A stretch of 33,143 nucleotides of DNA from Akkermansiaceae bacterium (GCA_903934285.1 CAIZNN010000123.1:1-33143); one strand, 5' to 3'; positions 1-7,419 are shown, numbered from the stretch's first letter. Notes: generated by a model from the sequence alone, not told the origin. Translations and numbers: made by a program.

Positions 1-212
1 CGAGAACGCCCACGCCAAGATGTTCGGTTGCCGTGTTTCCTTGAGAGATGGTTTTCGCATGCCTTGCCATGCACGCGAAAATACACAAATTCTCCCAACC
101 GTCAACTTAAACTGACAGTATTGGGCATCCTGCCCGCCGCCCTCTTGCTGCCCCATTCCTGCATTGGACTAAGTGAACCCCGCCCGTGCCGCCCGTATGC
201 CCGCGCTGCCGG
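1..212. other. Non-coding edge downstream of the aldolase
   Basis: This is the 3' flank of the BMC operon. Short open frames cross it, but none has recognisable motifs or continues as a gene. No hairpin followed by a T-tract was found. A gene ending at the left edge cannot be excluded. Confidence 0.4.
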
Positions 213-1304
213 CTATTTCATCGAGGCGAGGATTTGCTCGGTGAGGAGCTTGACGAGTTTCTCGGCCTCGGGGTCGAGGGTGGCCGACTTGCCCGGCGCG
301 GCGGCGGCAGCGGGGATTTGGCAGACGGTGCCGGGTTGGAAATCCGAGTTGTCGCACAGTTCGCATTCTTTCCACGACGCGCGTTTGTCTTCCATGCCCA
401 GCGACTGGCGCACGGCAATGAGTTCCTTTTCCTGGCCGCCGGTCATGGTGAGCAACTTGCCGCGATTGAGCTGGGAGGCGACCCACACGACCTTGCACAA
501 GGCCTCGACGTTTTCCATTTTCCAGAATGCATCCTCGACATCCTTGCCCCAGGTGATGACGCCGTGATTGATCATCAGCACCGCCATGTGATCGACGCCG
601 ATCCTACCCACATTGTCGGCCACCGTCGGCGTGCCGGGGGTGCCGTATTCGGCCAAGCCGATTTCACCGAGGAAGACGTCCGCTTCCGGAACCATGCAGG
701 TGGGAGGGCGAACCCCCGCCACCGCAAAGGCGGTGCCGTGCGGCGGATGGGCGTGGCAGCACGCCTTGCACTTGGGCTGGCGCTTCATGATGGCAAGGTG
801 CGTCATGCACTCGGAGGTGCGCTTGTACTTGCCGGCGACTTGCTTGCCATCCATGTCCACCAGGCACATTTGCTCCATGGTCATGAAGCCCTTGGAAACC
901 AAGGTGGGGGTGCACAACACGAGGTTGTCGCCGACGCGGATGGTGAGGTTGCCGCCGTTGCCATCGGTGTATTCGCGGGCCCACATGCGTTTGCCGATGT
1001 CCACCATGCGGTTTTTGATCGCCACTATGGGAGCTGAGTCGAAAAACGCCTGGATTTCCGCCGGCGTCTTGGGGTCGTTACCGGGGGTCCAGTGATATTC
1101 GTAATCGGGCAGAATCGGCACGCTCGGAACCGCGGCGCTGGAGGCGGCGGCGGCGCCACCCCCGGCCCGCACCGGGCCCAGCCCGTCACGCAGCACATCC
1201 TTCGCGGAGGGGGTTAGCAGGATGTGCTTCGGCAGATCGGCGGCGCTCTTGCCGGATCGCAGGTAGGCTTCCATGTCGGCGGCGGTGAAAACTTTCTTGG
1301 TCAT
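213..1304 (-). CDS. Class II aldolase, BMC-associated (fuculose/rhamnulose-1-phosphate aldolase type)
   Basis: 363 aa, ATG at 1304. Expected to split L-fuculose-1-P or L-rhamnulose-1-P into DHAP and L-lactaldehyde inside the microcompartment. The catalytic domain (about 80-300) shows the class II aldolase/adducin signature: glycine-rich GNGGNLT at 115-121, the TSE motif with Glu165, zinc-ligand candidates His184 and His186 (HAH), and His247 in MINHG. It is longer than ordinary FucA/RhaD enzymes of about 215-275 aa. Extra parts are an N-terminal module (about 1-45, with LTPSAKDVLRDG) joined by an Ala/Gly/Ser linker, and a C-terminal amphipathic helix (344-362) after an Ala-rich linker. Both ends look like BMC encapsulation peptides. 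A CxxC pair (Cys314, Cys317) near the C-terminus is unexplained. It is the last gene of the operon, 12 bp after BMC-P1. Class is certain; sugar specificity is inferred from context. Confidence 0.9.
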   Translation of the reverse strand: MTKKVFTAADMEAYLRSGKSAADLPKHILLTPSAKDVLRDGLGPVRAGGGAAAASSAAVPSVPILPDYEYHWTPGNDPKTPAEIQAFFDSAPIVAIKNRMVDIGKRMWAREYTDGNGGNLTIRVGDNLVLCTPTLVSKGFMTMEQMCLVDMDGKQVAGKYKRTSECMTHLAIMKRQPKCKACCHAHPPHGTAFAVAGVRPPTCMVPEADVFLGEIGLAEYGTPGTPTVADNVGRIGVDHMAVLMINHGVITWGKDVEDAFWKMENVEALCKVVWVASQLNRGKLLTMTGGQEKELIAVRQSLGMEDKRASWKECELCDNSDFQPGTVCQIPAAAAAPGKSATLDPEAEKLVKLLTEQILASMK

Positions 1305-1316
1305 GGTGTCGGATTG

Positions 1317-1637
1317 TTAGGTTGGTGAGGTGTGTGAGACGGGTGGGTGGTAGGAGAGGGAATCGAAAATGGCGACGGTGATGGCGTCGATGGGGATGGG
1401 GAAAGCAAACGGGGCGGTGGCTTCCGCGCCCTCGACAATGCCGACGATATCGCCGTCGCCGGCGCCGATGTTGTCGTAGGCGATGAGGGAATTTTGCGCG
1501 GAGAGCGGGGGTTGCTGGTGGCAGGCGCCATTGAATTGGTCCGCATCCAGCGGATTGACCATGAGCCAGCGTCCGCCTTTGAAGGCGGGGTCCTGGAGAT
1601 TGAGGGTCACTCGACCGATGACTTGGGCGACGCGCAT
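1317..1637 (-). CDS. BMC-P shell vertex protein 1 (EutN/CcmL family)
   Basis: 106 aa, ATG at 1637. EutN/CcmL proteins form pentamers that cap the vertices of the icosahedral shell. The N-terminus MRVAQVIGRV matches the family start (M-x-x-A-x-V-x-G), followed by a glycine and the xLMVNPL strand. The central AYDNIGAGDGD segment corresponds to the conserved 'D-x-x-GAGxGD/E' turn, and DAITVAIFD is the last core strand. The C-terminal tail (about 92-106, His/Pro/Ser/Thr-rich) extends past the core. It lies 6 bp after BMC-P2 and 12 bp before the aldolase, so co-transcription is near certain. Confidence 0.92.
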   Translation of the reverse strand: MRVAQVIGRVTLNLQDPAFKGGRWLMVNPLDADQFNGACHQQPPLSAQNSLIAYDNIGAGDGDIVGIVEGAEATAPFAFPIPIDAITVAIFDSLSYHPPVSHTSPT

Positions 1638-1643
1638 TAGGGG

Positions 1644-1898
1644 TTAGTCAATGACTCCTTGGATGAAATTGCGGATCGGGGAATTGTCGTCGTGGACGAT
1701 GTGGCGGGCGCCCAGGCCGTCGGTGGAGACGAACACATTGGAGTGCAACCCGGCACCAAACAGATCGATGGCCACCATCGGCGCGCCGGTCAAGCCGTAC
1801 GCGGCATCCAGCGGTTGGCACAGCAACAGCTTGCATCCCTTGAGCGAAGGGTGGGAATGGCTGCTGACTGCGTGGCCAACGACTTGGGCGAGGATCAT
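1644..1898 (-). CDS. BMC-P shell vertex protein 2 (EutN/CcmL family)
   Basis: 84 aa, ATG at 1898; the shortest of the three vertex paralogues. MILAQVVGHAV is the typical first strand, then GCKLLLCQPLD and MVAIDLFGAGLHSNVFVS, the pentamer turn. The usual acidic residue after GAG is replaced (GAGLHSN), so the pore-side loop differs from its two paralogues. It follows the aldehyde dehydrogenase after a gap of 140 bp filled by a hairpin-forming repeat. Confidence 0.9.
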   Translation of the reverse strand: MILAQVVGHAVSSHSHPSLKGCKLLLCQPLDAAYGLTGAPMVAIDLFGAGLHSNVFVSTDGLGARHIVHDDNSPIRNFIQGVID

Positions 1899-1908
1899 GG
1901 GGGGGCGG

Positions 1909-2040
1909 GAGTTATCTGTTATGGGTTACAAGGGGAAAGACAGAAGACTTGGAGACAGAAGACAGAAGAAAAGAGAAAGAGTGAGCAGTTGTCTTATCTT
2001 CTGTCTGGGAGCGAAGCGGTCTTCTGTCTTCTGTCTTCTT
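1909..2040. repeat. Hairpin-forming dispersed repeat, copy 1
   Basis: The stretch is built from GACAGAAGAC on one side and GTCTTCTGTC on the other, around a core containing TCTGGGAGCGAAGCGGTC. Transcribed leftward it would fold into a long GAAGACAGAAG/CTTCTGTCTTC stem. A near-identical copy is at 5831-5944. Its end coincides with the stop codon of the aldehyde dehydrogenase (TAA at 2041-2039). It may act as a 3'-end stabiliser or attenuator within the operon, or be a mobile palindrome. Confidence 0.8.
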
Positions 2041-3520
2041 AAATGATCCGGAGATTTTCGACCAGCACGCAGCGGCGCACGCGGGTGAAGGTTTTGGGAG
2101 TGGTGATGCCTTCGCCGGTGGTGGTGGCGATGGAATAGGACAGATACCCTTCGCCGCCGAGGCCGAGGCCGGCGACGGATGGCCCGTTCTTAACAAACAG
2201 GGTGGTGTCCATCTCCTTGGCCATGTAGGTCATGTGATCGACGTCCTTGGTATGGATGATGGCGGAGTGCCGGTAGTTGTGTTCAGCACGCTTGGCCTCG
2301 CGCACCGCCGTGACGAAGTCCGGCACCGCCACGATCGGTAGCATCGGCATCATTTGTTCTTCCTGCACGAACGCGTGGTCGGCGTCGGTCTCGGCAAACA
2401 ACAGTTGGGTGCCCGATGGCATCGCCAGCCCGGCCTGCTCGGCGAGTTTGCCGGGGTCGGCCCCGACCAGGGTGCGGTTCAGCACCGGATGGGAGCACCC
2501 GCCGTCGGTGGGCTTGTAGGTGAACGCGGCGGCGCTGAGTTTTTCAAGTTGTTGGGCATTGAGGCGGGCCGCGCCGGCCCGTTCGAGCTCTTCGCAGAAC
2601 CGCTTGAACACCGAGCCGAGCACAAACACCGCCTTTTCGCCGATGCATAACAAGTTGTTATCAAATGCCGAGCCTTCAATGATGTTGCGAGCGGCCTTGG
2701 CCAGGTCGGCGGTTTCATCGACGACCACAGTGGGATTGCCGGGCCCGGCGCAGATGGCGCGTTTGCCGGATTTCATCGCGGCATTGACCACCGCGGGTCC
2801 GCCGGTGATGGCGAGCAAGGCGATGTGGGGGTTTTTGCACAGCAGATCGAACGAGTCCAACGATGGCTGCTCGACGGTGGTGATGATGTTGTCGATGCCG
2901 ATGGCCCGATAGATCGCCTCGTTGTAGGCGCGCACGGCCATCGCCGCGCTGCGTGCGCCGCCCGGATGCGGGTTGAAGACCACCGAATTGCCGGCGGCCA
3001 CCATGCTGATCACGTTGCCAGTTAGGGTCGGCACCGAGTGGGTGACCGGCAGGATCGCGCCGATCACACCGAAGGGTGCATATTCTTCCAGCGTGATGCC
3101 ACCATCGCCGCTCATGGCATCGGGATGCAGCCACTCGGTGCCGGGGACATCCTTGGTGATGAGCAGTTTGGCGATCTTGTGATCGACACGCCCGATCTTG
3201 GTTTCCTCCATCTCAAAGCGGCCCCATGCCTCGGCATTGGCTACGGCCAAGCCTTTGACAATCGCGATGACCTTGGCCCGGCCCGCCACCCCGAGCTTGC
3301 GCAATTGCTGGTGCGCATCGTTGGCGGCTTCCGCGGCTTGGTTGACACAGGTGAAGACGCCGAATTTGCCACTGGCGGCCGCCTTGGCCGAGCCGGTGGT
3401 GCAGCCGCAAGCGGGCGTGGCGGCGGGTGCGGCAGCGGGTGCGGCGAGCGTGTTGGTCTGCGCGAGGCGGGACAGCACGGTCTCAACAATGATTTTGATT
3501 TGATTTGGGTCGAGGCTCAT
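2039..3520 (-). CDS. CoA-acylating aldehyde dehydrogenase, BMC-associated (PduP/EutE-like)
   Basis: 493 aa, ATG at 3520. Predicted to convert L-lactaldehyde, NAD+ and CoA to lactyl-CoA and NADH in the shell lumen. Residues 4-20 (DPNQIKIIVETVLSRLA) form an amphipathic helix, followed by an Ala/Pro linker (24-37). This is the standard N-terminal encapsulation peptide of PduP/EutE proteins. The catalytic domain follows from about 52, with PVTHSVPT (158-165), ITGGPAVV (238-245), AGPGNP (258-263) and the catalytic Cys292 in FDNNLLCIGEK, matching PduP/EutE. Length is normal for the family. A repeat starts right at its stop codon, and an inserted element separates it from the upstream BMC-P3. The family is certain; lactaldehyde as substrate follows from the PVC-BMC context. 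Confidence 0.93.
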   Translation of the reverse strand: MSLDPNQIKIIVETVLSRLAQTNTLAAPAAAPAATPACGCTTGSAKAAASGKFGVFTCVNQAAEAANDAHQQLRKLGVAGRAKVIAIVKGLAVANAEAWGRFEMEETKIGRVDHKIAKLLITKDVPGTEWLHPDAMSGDGGITLEEYAPFGVIGAILPVTHSVPTLTGNVISMVAAGNSVVFNPHPGGARSAAMAVRAYNEAIYRAIGIDNIITTVEQPSLDSFDLLCKNPHIALLAITGGPAVVNAAMKSGKRAICAGPGNPTVVVDETADLAKAARNIIEGSAFDNNLLCIGEKAVFVLGSVFKRFCEELERAGAARLNAQQLEKLSAAAFTYKPTDGGCSHPVLNRTLVGADPGKLAEQAGLAMPSGTQLLFAETDADHAFVQEEQMMPMLPIVAVPDFVTAVREAKRAEHNYRHSAIIHTKDVDHMTYMAKEMDTTLFVKNGPSVAGLGLGGEGYLSYSIATTTGEGITTPKTFTRVRRCVLVENLRII

Positions 3521-3843
3521 GGGAAAAGGGGGGGGGATTTAAACCACTGAAGACACTGAGTTTTTGTTGGGAAGCGGTGCGGGTGGTTTGGGGTGGTGGG
3601 GAGATTCTGAACCACGGCATTCTCCACGATTAGATCGGGAATGAGGTTTCCAATAGGACGCCTTTTGTAGAAGACGTTATAGCGCTTTTGTTGCTCGAAG
3701 AATATTTCCTGGTCTGCGAACTCAATACACAATGCATTCTCATACAGTTTCTCATCAAGGCCATTGCTTAGCTCACGGTGAACTTCCATCGCGGCACCAA
3801 TGATGCGCTCAGTCAGTTCCTTGTGAAGTGCATCGCTACCCAT
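3517..3843 (-). pseudogene. Truncated GxxExxY-family protein
   Basis: 108-codon frame, ATG at 3843. The first ~80 residues match the GxxExxY family (small PDDEXK-like proteins of unknown role, often in repeated elements). It has TERIIGAAMEVHRELSNGLDEKLYENAL with the name motif GLDEKLY, then FEQQKRYNVFYKRRPIG and IPDLIVENAVV. Where the family continues with a V-E-L-K-type catalytic strand, this frame runs into low-complexity sequence and stops just over the dehydrogenase start. The key strand is therefore missing and the product is probably inactive. Lower GC and different codon use than its neighbours mark it as acquired. It interrupts the BMC operon. Confidence 0.75.
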
Positions 3844-3872
3844 AATCTGCGTAATCTGTGTAATCTGTGGTT
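3542..3872. mobile_element. Small inserted element carrying the GxxExxY remnant
   Basis: A 331-bp AT-richer island bounded by AACCAC (3542-3547) and its inverted copy GTGGTT (3867-3872). Inside are short direct repeats of the AATCTG(C/T)GT type (3843-3868) and ACTGAAGACACTGAG (3546-3560), sequences that I associate with the flanks of GxxExxY genes in many genomes. The island separates BMC-P3 from the aldehyde dehydrogenase. Target duplication is not evident. That it is mobile is inferred. Confidence 0.5.
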
Positions 3873-3890
3873 AATAACCCGCCTCTATCC

Positions 3891-4199
3891 CTATCCGCCC
3901 TTGTAGAGGGTTTTGCCGTGGACTTCGACGCGGTCGATGATGGCGACGATGGCGGCATCCACCGGGATGTTCTTGAGCCCCTGGGCGTTGCGGGCGGAAC
4001 TGCCCTGGCAGAACATGACCAACTCACCCTCCCCGGCGCCAACCGTATCAATGGCGACGATGGTGCTCTGGCCGTCCTTGAATTGCGACGGGTCCTTGTC
4101 GTCAACGAGCTTGGGCCGCAACAGGAGGAGTTTCCTGCCGACCATGAGTTCGTCTTTTTTGGTGGCGACGACCTGTCCGATGACTTCCGCGAGGAACAT
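3891..4199 (-). CDS. BMC-P shell vertex protein 3 (EutN/CcmL family)
   Basis: 102 aa, ATG at 4199. The most canonical EutN of the three: MFLAEVIGQVVATKKDE, GRKLLLLRPK, then VAIDTVGAGEGELVMFCQGSSAR, which is the classic pentamer loop, and DAAIVAIIDRVEV at the end. It lies 85 bp after BMC-H1 and before the inserted element. Three different vertex proteins in one locus is the pattern known for PVC-type compartments, and the paralogues may be functionally distinct. Confidence 0.95.
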   Translation of the reverse strand: MFLAEVIGQVVATKKDELMVGRKLLLLRPKLVDDKDPSQFKDGQSTIVAIDTVGAGEGELVMFCQGSSARNAQGLKNIPVDAAIVAIIDRVEVHGKTLYKGG

Positions 4200-4284
4200 G
4201 GGGAGTTTGAGTTAGCGGTGATGACGGGTCAGGGATGAGCCGCGGCAGTGGCGCGCACGGCTTCCCTAACAGCCAAGGGCGGGG

Positions 4285-4584
4285 TTACTTGCGTGGCGCG
4301 CGGGCGACTTCCTTGGGCAGCACGCCTTCGATGGCATCGTCCGGGCGGGCGATGACATGAGCGCTGACAACTTCACCGATGCTCGCGGCGATGGCAGCGC
4401 CGGAATCGATGGCGGCCTTGACGGCGGCGACATCGCCGGAGACAACGGCATTGCACAGGCCGTTGCCGACTTGTTTCATTGGTCCGAGGAGTTCGACATT
4501 TGCGGATTTGAGCATTGCGTCAACGCCGACGACGAGGCAGGCGAGGCCGCGGGTTTCGAGGAGTCCTACTGCTTGTTTGGCCAT
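4285..4584 (-). CDS. BMC-H shell hexamer protein 1 (PduA/CsoS1 family)
   Basis: 99 aa, single BMC domain, ATG at 4584. It forms hexameric tiles of the shell facets. The N-terminus MAKQAVGLLETRGL is the family hallmark, followed by ADAMLKSANVELL-type helix and strand and AAVKAAIDSGAAIA. The pore-lining segment is QVGNG (38-42), unlike the KIGSG of BMC-H2, so pore chemistry probably differs. A basic C-terminal tail (90-99, with APRK) extends beyond the domain. It lies 45 bp downstream of the ackA-like gene. Confidence 0.95.
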   Translation of the reverse strand: MAKQAVGLLETRGLACLVVGVDAMLKSANVELLGPMKQVGNGLCNAVVSGDVAAVKAAIDSGAAIAASIGEVVSAHVIARPDDAIEGVLPKEVARAPRK

Positions 4585-4629
4585 GGTGGTATGTGGTGGG
4601 GGTGAGGTTTGGTTAGAGACAGGGTGATT

Positions 4630-5805
4630 TCAGGAGAGTTTGCGGAACACCTCGCGGGCGAGGACAAGTTCCTCGTTGGCGGGAATGACGAGGATTTGCA
4701 CGGCGGACCCGGCCGTGCTGATGACCGCCTCGGTGGCGCCGCAGGCGGCGTTTTTGGCGGCATCGAGGTGGATGCCGAAGGGTTCGAGGTTGGCACACAC
4801 GGCGGCGCGGATGGCGACGCCGTTTTCGCCGATGCCGGCGGTGAAGACGAGCGCGTCGAGCCCGCCGAGCTCGAAGTGAAACGCGCCGCTCCAATGGCGG
4901 ATCGAGTGGACGAAGGTGTCCAGGGCGAGCCGGGCATCCGGGTTGCCGGCGGCGGCCGCGGCGTAGATGTCGCGGATGTCGTTGGAGACGCCGGACAATC
5001 CTAACAACCCGGATTGTTGGGTGAGCTGGCGCTCCGCCTCATCCAAGGTGATGCCCAGGGTGCGCATGGCATACGGGATGGCGCCGGAATCGAGGTCGCC
5101 GACGCGGTTGTTTTGGGGCACCCCGCTCTGCGGCGAGAAGCCCATGCTGGTGCCGATGGCCACCCCGTTGCGGATGCCGGTGACGGAACTCGAGCCGCCA
5201 AGATGGCAGGACACCACGCGCAAGGGGGCGGCCGCGACGGGCTGCGGCCCGTCCAGATAGAGGCGGCGCGCGATGCGGGCGACATCCTCGCGGCCGCAGA
5301 GTTCGGCGGAGCGTTCGGCGATGAACTTGTGGCTCGCCCCGTGAAACCCATAGCGGCGGATGCCGATATCGCGCCACTGCTTGGGAATGGCGTAGGTGGT
5401 GGCGGCGGCCGTGCTCCATTGATAGAACGCCGTCTCGAACAGGGCCACGAGGCGGGCCTTGGGCAGCGACTTGGCAAACTGGCGGATGCCGGCGGCATAC
5501 GACGGATTGTGCGCGGGCGCCACCGCGGTGAAGCCGTCGAGCGCATCTATCACCGCTTGGTCGGCCGTCACGCAACCGCTCAGATCCTTGCCCAGCACGG
5601 TTTTGAAACCCACCGCATCGATGGCATCGGCGCTGGCGATGACCCCGTCGCGCTGCAAGCTGGCGAGGGCATCGGCGATGACTTCGGCGAAATCCGTGAC
5701 CCGCTCGTATGCCCCCTTGGCAATGACCTCGCCACCTTGCTCAGCCATGCGGAAGAGCCGGTATTTGAACGAAGTGGAGCCAAGGTTGGCGACGAGGATA
5801 AGCAT
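4630..5805 (-). CDS. ackA: Divergent acetate-kinase-family acylphosphate kinase of the BMC
   Basis: 391 aa, ATG at 5805, near the usual ~400 aa of AckA. Expected to turn acyl-phosphate (lactyl-phosphate in this pathway) and ADP into acid and ATP. ASKHA motifs: ANLGSTSFKYRLF (6-18), PAHNP (97-101), RRYGFHGASH (150-159), SCHLGGSSSV (199-208), NRVGDLDSG (233-241), FTAGIGENG (321-329) and ANEELVLA (376-383). Compared with textbook AckA (recalled from the Methanosarcina enzyme), the substrate-binding Arg in HRVVHG appears as Lys68 in FKTVLG, the catalytic Asp in FDTAFH appears as Glu124 in FETAFY, and the GNG of HLGNGAS is altered. This could reflect adaptation to a larger acyl group. It sits between BMC-H2 and BMC-H1. 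Confidence 0.88.
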   Translation of the reverse strand: MLILVANLGSTSFKYRLFRMAEQGGEVIAKGAYERVTDFAEVIADALASLQRDGVIASADAIDAVGFKTVLGKDLSGCVTADQAVIDALDGFTAVAPAHNPSYAAGIRQFAKSLPKARLVALFETAFYQWSTAAATTYAIPKQWRDIGIRRYGFHGASHKFIAERSAELCGREDVARIARRLYLDGPQPVAAAPLRVVSCHLGGSSSVTGIRNGVAIGTSMGFSPQSGVPQNNRVGDLDSGAIPYAMRTLGITLDEAERQLTQQSGLLGLSGVSNDIRDIYAAAAAGNPDARLALDTFVHSIRHWSGAFHFELGGLDALVFTAGIGENGVAIRAAVCANLEPFGIHLDAAKNAACGATEAVISTAGSAVQILVIPANEELVLAREVFRKLS

Positions 5806-5830
5806 CGGGGCTTCAGCTAGATGTTGGAGG

Positions 5831-5944
5831 TTGTTAGTTATCAGGGAAAAGACAGAAGACTTGGAGACAGAAGAAAAGAGCTGGAGTGAGCGAGTGTCTT
5901 GTCTTCTGTCTGGGAGCGAAGCGGTCTTCTATCTTCTGTCATTT
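5831..5944. repeat. Hairpin-forming dispersed repeat, copy 2
   Basis: Near-identical to the element at 1909-2040, with the same GACAGAAGACTTGGAGACAG start, the TCTGGGAGCGAAGCGGTC core and the CTTCTGTC end. It abuts the stop codon of BMC-H2 (TAA at 5945-5943) exactly as copy 1 abuts that of the dehydrogenase. Both copies have the same orientation in the operon. Confidence 0.8.
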
Positions 5945-6221
5945 AAGCGATCCACGGCCCGAGTTTCGATAGATCGTCGTGGGGCCGGGGGATGACTTGC
6001 ACCGAGGTGACGGTGCCGAGGTTGGAGGCGGCGGCGGCGGCGGCATCCAGGCCGGCCTTGACCGCGGCGACGTCGCCGGTGAAAAACCCGGTGACGAGAC
6101 CCGAGCCGATCTTGTCCCAGCCGGTCATTTTGATGTCAGCTGCCTTGAGGGCGGCGTCGGAGGCTTCGATGAGGGCGATGAAACCCTTGGTTTCGATGAT
6201 GCCGATTGCTTGTTTGGCCAT
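5943..6221 (-). CDS. BMC-H shell hexamer protein 2 (PduA/CsoS1 family)
   Basis: 92 aa, ATG at 6221. Single BMC domain: MAKQAIGIIETKGFIALIEASDAALKAADIKM, pore segment KIGSG (37-41) as in PduA-type hexamers, then VTGFFTGDVAAVKAGLDAAAA. This is the canonical shell hexamer of the locus and probably the main facet tile. It lies 45 bp after BMC-H3 and ends directly at a hairpin repeat. Confidence 0.95.
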   Translation of the reverse strand: MAKQAIGIIETKGFIALIEASDAALKAADIKMTGWDKIGSGLVTGFFTGDVAAVKAGLDAAAAAASNLGTVTSVQVIPRPHDDLSKLGPWIA

Positions 6222-6266
6222 GATAATGTCGAGTTGTATGTTAGGGTTGGAGGGGCGGGCCCGGTC

Positions 6267-6539
6267 TCAGGCGAGGCCGAACTGACTGAGGAGTTCCGGA
6301 TGCGGGCGGGCGATGACGTGGGAGGCGACGAGTTCGCCGACACGGCCGGCGGCATCGGCGCCGGCATCAACGGCGGCTTTGACGCTGCCGACGTCACCCT
6401 TGACGATGACGGTGATGAAGCCGCCGCCGATTTGGATTTGACTGACGAGTTGGACGTTGGCGGCTTTGGCCATCGCGTCGGTGGCTTCGACGCTTCCGAC
6501 GTAGCCTTTGGTTTCGATCATGCCGAGTGCAGTGCTCAT
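6267..6539 (-). CDS. BMC-H shell hexamer protein 3 (PduA/CsoS1 family)
   Basis: 90 aa. The frame is open further upstream, but the start is placed at ATG 6539 because [25 protein letters not shown] is the family N-terminus. The pore segment is QIGGG (36-40), different from both paralogues, followed by [20 protein letters not shown]. It is the first shell gene after pduL, separated by 183 bp containing a repeat. Confidence 0.94.
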   Translation of the reverse strand: MSTALGMIETKGYVGSVEATDAMAKAANVQLVSQIQIGGGFITVIVKGDVGSVKAAVDAGADAAGRVGELVASHVIARPHPELLSQFGLA

Positions 6540-6589
6540 GGTGGTGGGGTAGTGGTTGGGGTGGAGTTGGAGAGGGGGAGAGAGAAAGC

Positions 6590-6705
6590 AATAAATCCCA
6601 AGCATGAAATTCTAAACGAAGAGGGCGAATCGGGAATGCGCGCTAAGTTCTTGGTTTGGGATTTAGGATTTAGAATTCAGGATTTAGGATTTAGAATCTA
6701 AGACT
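6590..6705. repeat. AT-rich GGATTTAG direct and inverted repeats
   Basis: Lies between pduL and BMC-H3. It holds several copies of GGATTTAG/GGATTTAGAAT (6656-6700), plus AAATCCCAAGC and AAATTCTAAA (6593-6616) that pair with TTTGGGATTT and TTTAGAATTC. Composition is much lower in GC than the neighbouring genes. It looks like a small dispersed element, not a gene. Confidence 0.6.
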
Positions 6706-6722
6706 TGGTGGCAGAGGTCGGC

Positions 6723-7403
6723 TTAGCGGATGAGTTCGCAGAAGGTATCGGGCTTGAGGCCGCAGGCATTGCCTTCGTCGGTATCGATGTGGACTTCGAG
6801 CTTGAAGGATGGGTCGACGCGCACGACGAGGTTGTCAAAGGTCATGCCGAGTGGGCCGTGGATCCTGAGTTTCATGACGTCGAGGTGTTTGACCCCATAA
6901 TGGGCGGCATCAGCCGGGCACATGTGGACGTGCGGCTGGGCGCGGATGACCCCTTCGTCGAGCTGGAAGTAGCCGTGCGGCCCCATCAGCATGCAGCCGG
7001 GCGTGCCGGCAATGGCGCCGGACATGCGCACCGGAATGTCAAAACCAAGGGCGATGGCATCGGTATAGGCGAGCTCGACCTGGTTGAGCGTGCGGCAGGG
7101 GCCGAGGATGCGCAGATTGGAAATGACCCGGCTGCGCGGGCCGATGAGGGTGACGGCTTCCTTGGCGGCATATTGGCCTTCTTGATAGAGCCATTTCTTC
7201 GGGGTGAGCTGGTGCCCAGGGCCGAAGAGCGCCTCCACCGCCGCTTGCGTCAGGTGGCAATGCCGCGCGGATATATTTACCAGCAGGGCGTTGGGGGCCG
7301 TCGCCGCCGCTGGCAGCGGCAGGCCCAGGCCGGCATAGACCTGCTCGCGAACTAGGTGTTCGACGATCGCGCGGGGCGGGGTCGGATTGGTTGGTGCAGC
7401 CAT
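6723..7403 (-). CDS. pduL: PduL-type phosphate propanoyltransferase (acyl-CoA phosphotransacylase)
   Basis: 226 aa. Start set at ATG 7403 (MAAPTNPTPPRAIVEHLV); the upstream open frame runs into the control region and the regulator gene. Residues 11-26 form an amphipathic helix followed by a Pro/Ala linker, a typical PduL encapsulation peptide. The double beta-barrel PTAC domain carries NISARHCHLT with zinc-ligand candidates His48 and His50, and QPHVHMCPADAAHYGV with His158, His160 and His168. Length matches PduL (~210-230 aa). The enzyme swaps CoA for phosphate, recycling CoA inside the shell and passing acyl-phosphate to the kinase. It is the first gene of the operon, directly next to the palindromic control region. 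Confidence 0.94.
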   Translation of the reverse strand: MAAPTNPTPPRAIVEHLVREQVYAGLGLPLPAAATAPNALLVNISARHCHLTQAAVEALFGPGHQLTPKKWLYQEGQYAAKEAVTLIGPRSRVISNLRILGPCRTLNQVELAYTDAIALGFDIPVRMSGAIAGTPGCMLMGPHGYFQLDEGVIRAQPHVHMCPADAAHYGVKHLDVMKLRIHGPLGMTFDNLVVRVDPSFKLEVHIDTDEGNACGLKPDTFCELIR

Positions 7404-7419
7404 CTGGGTTGGGTTTTTA

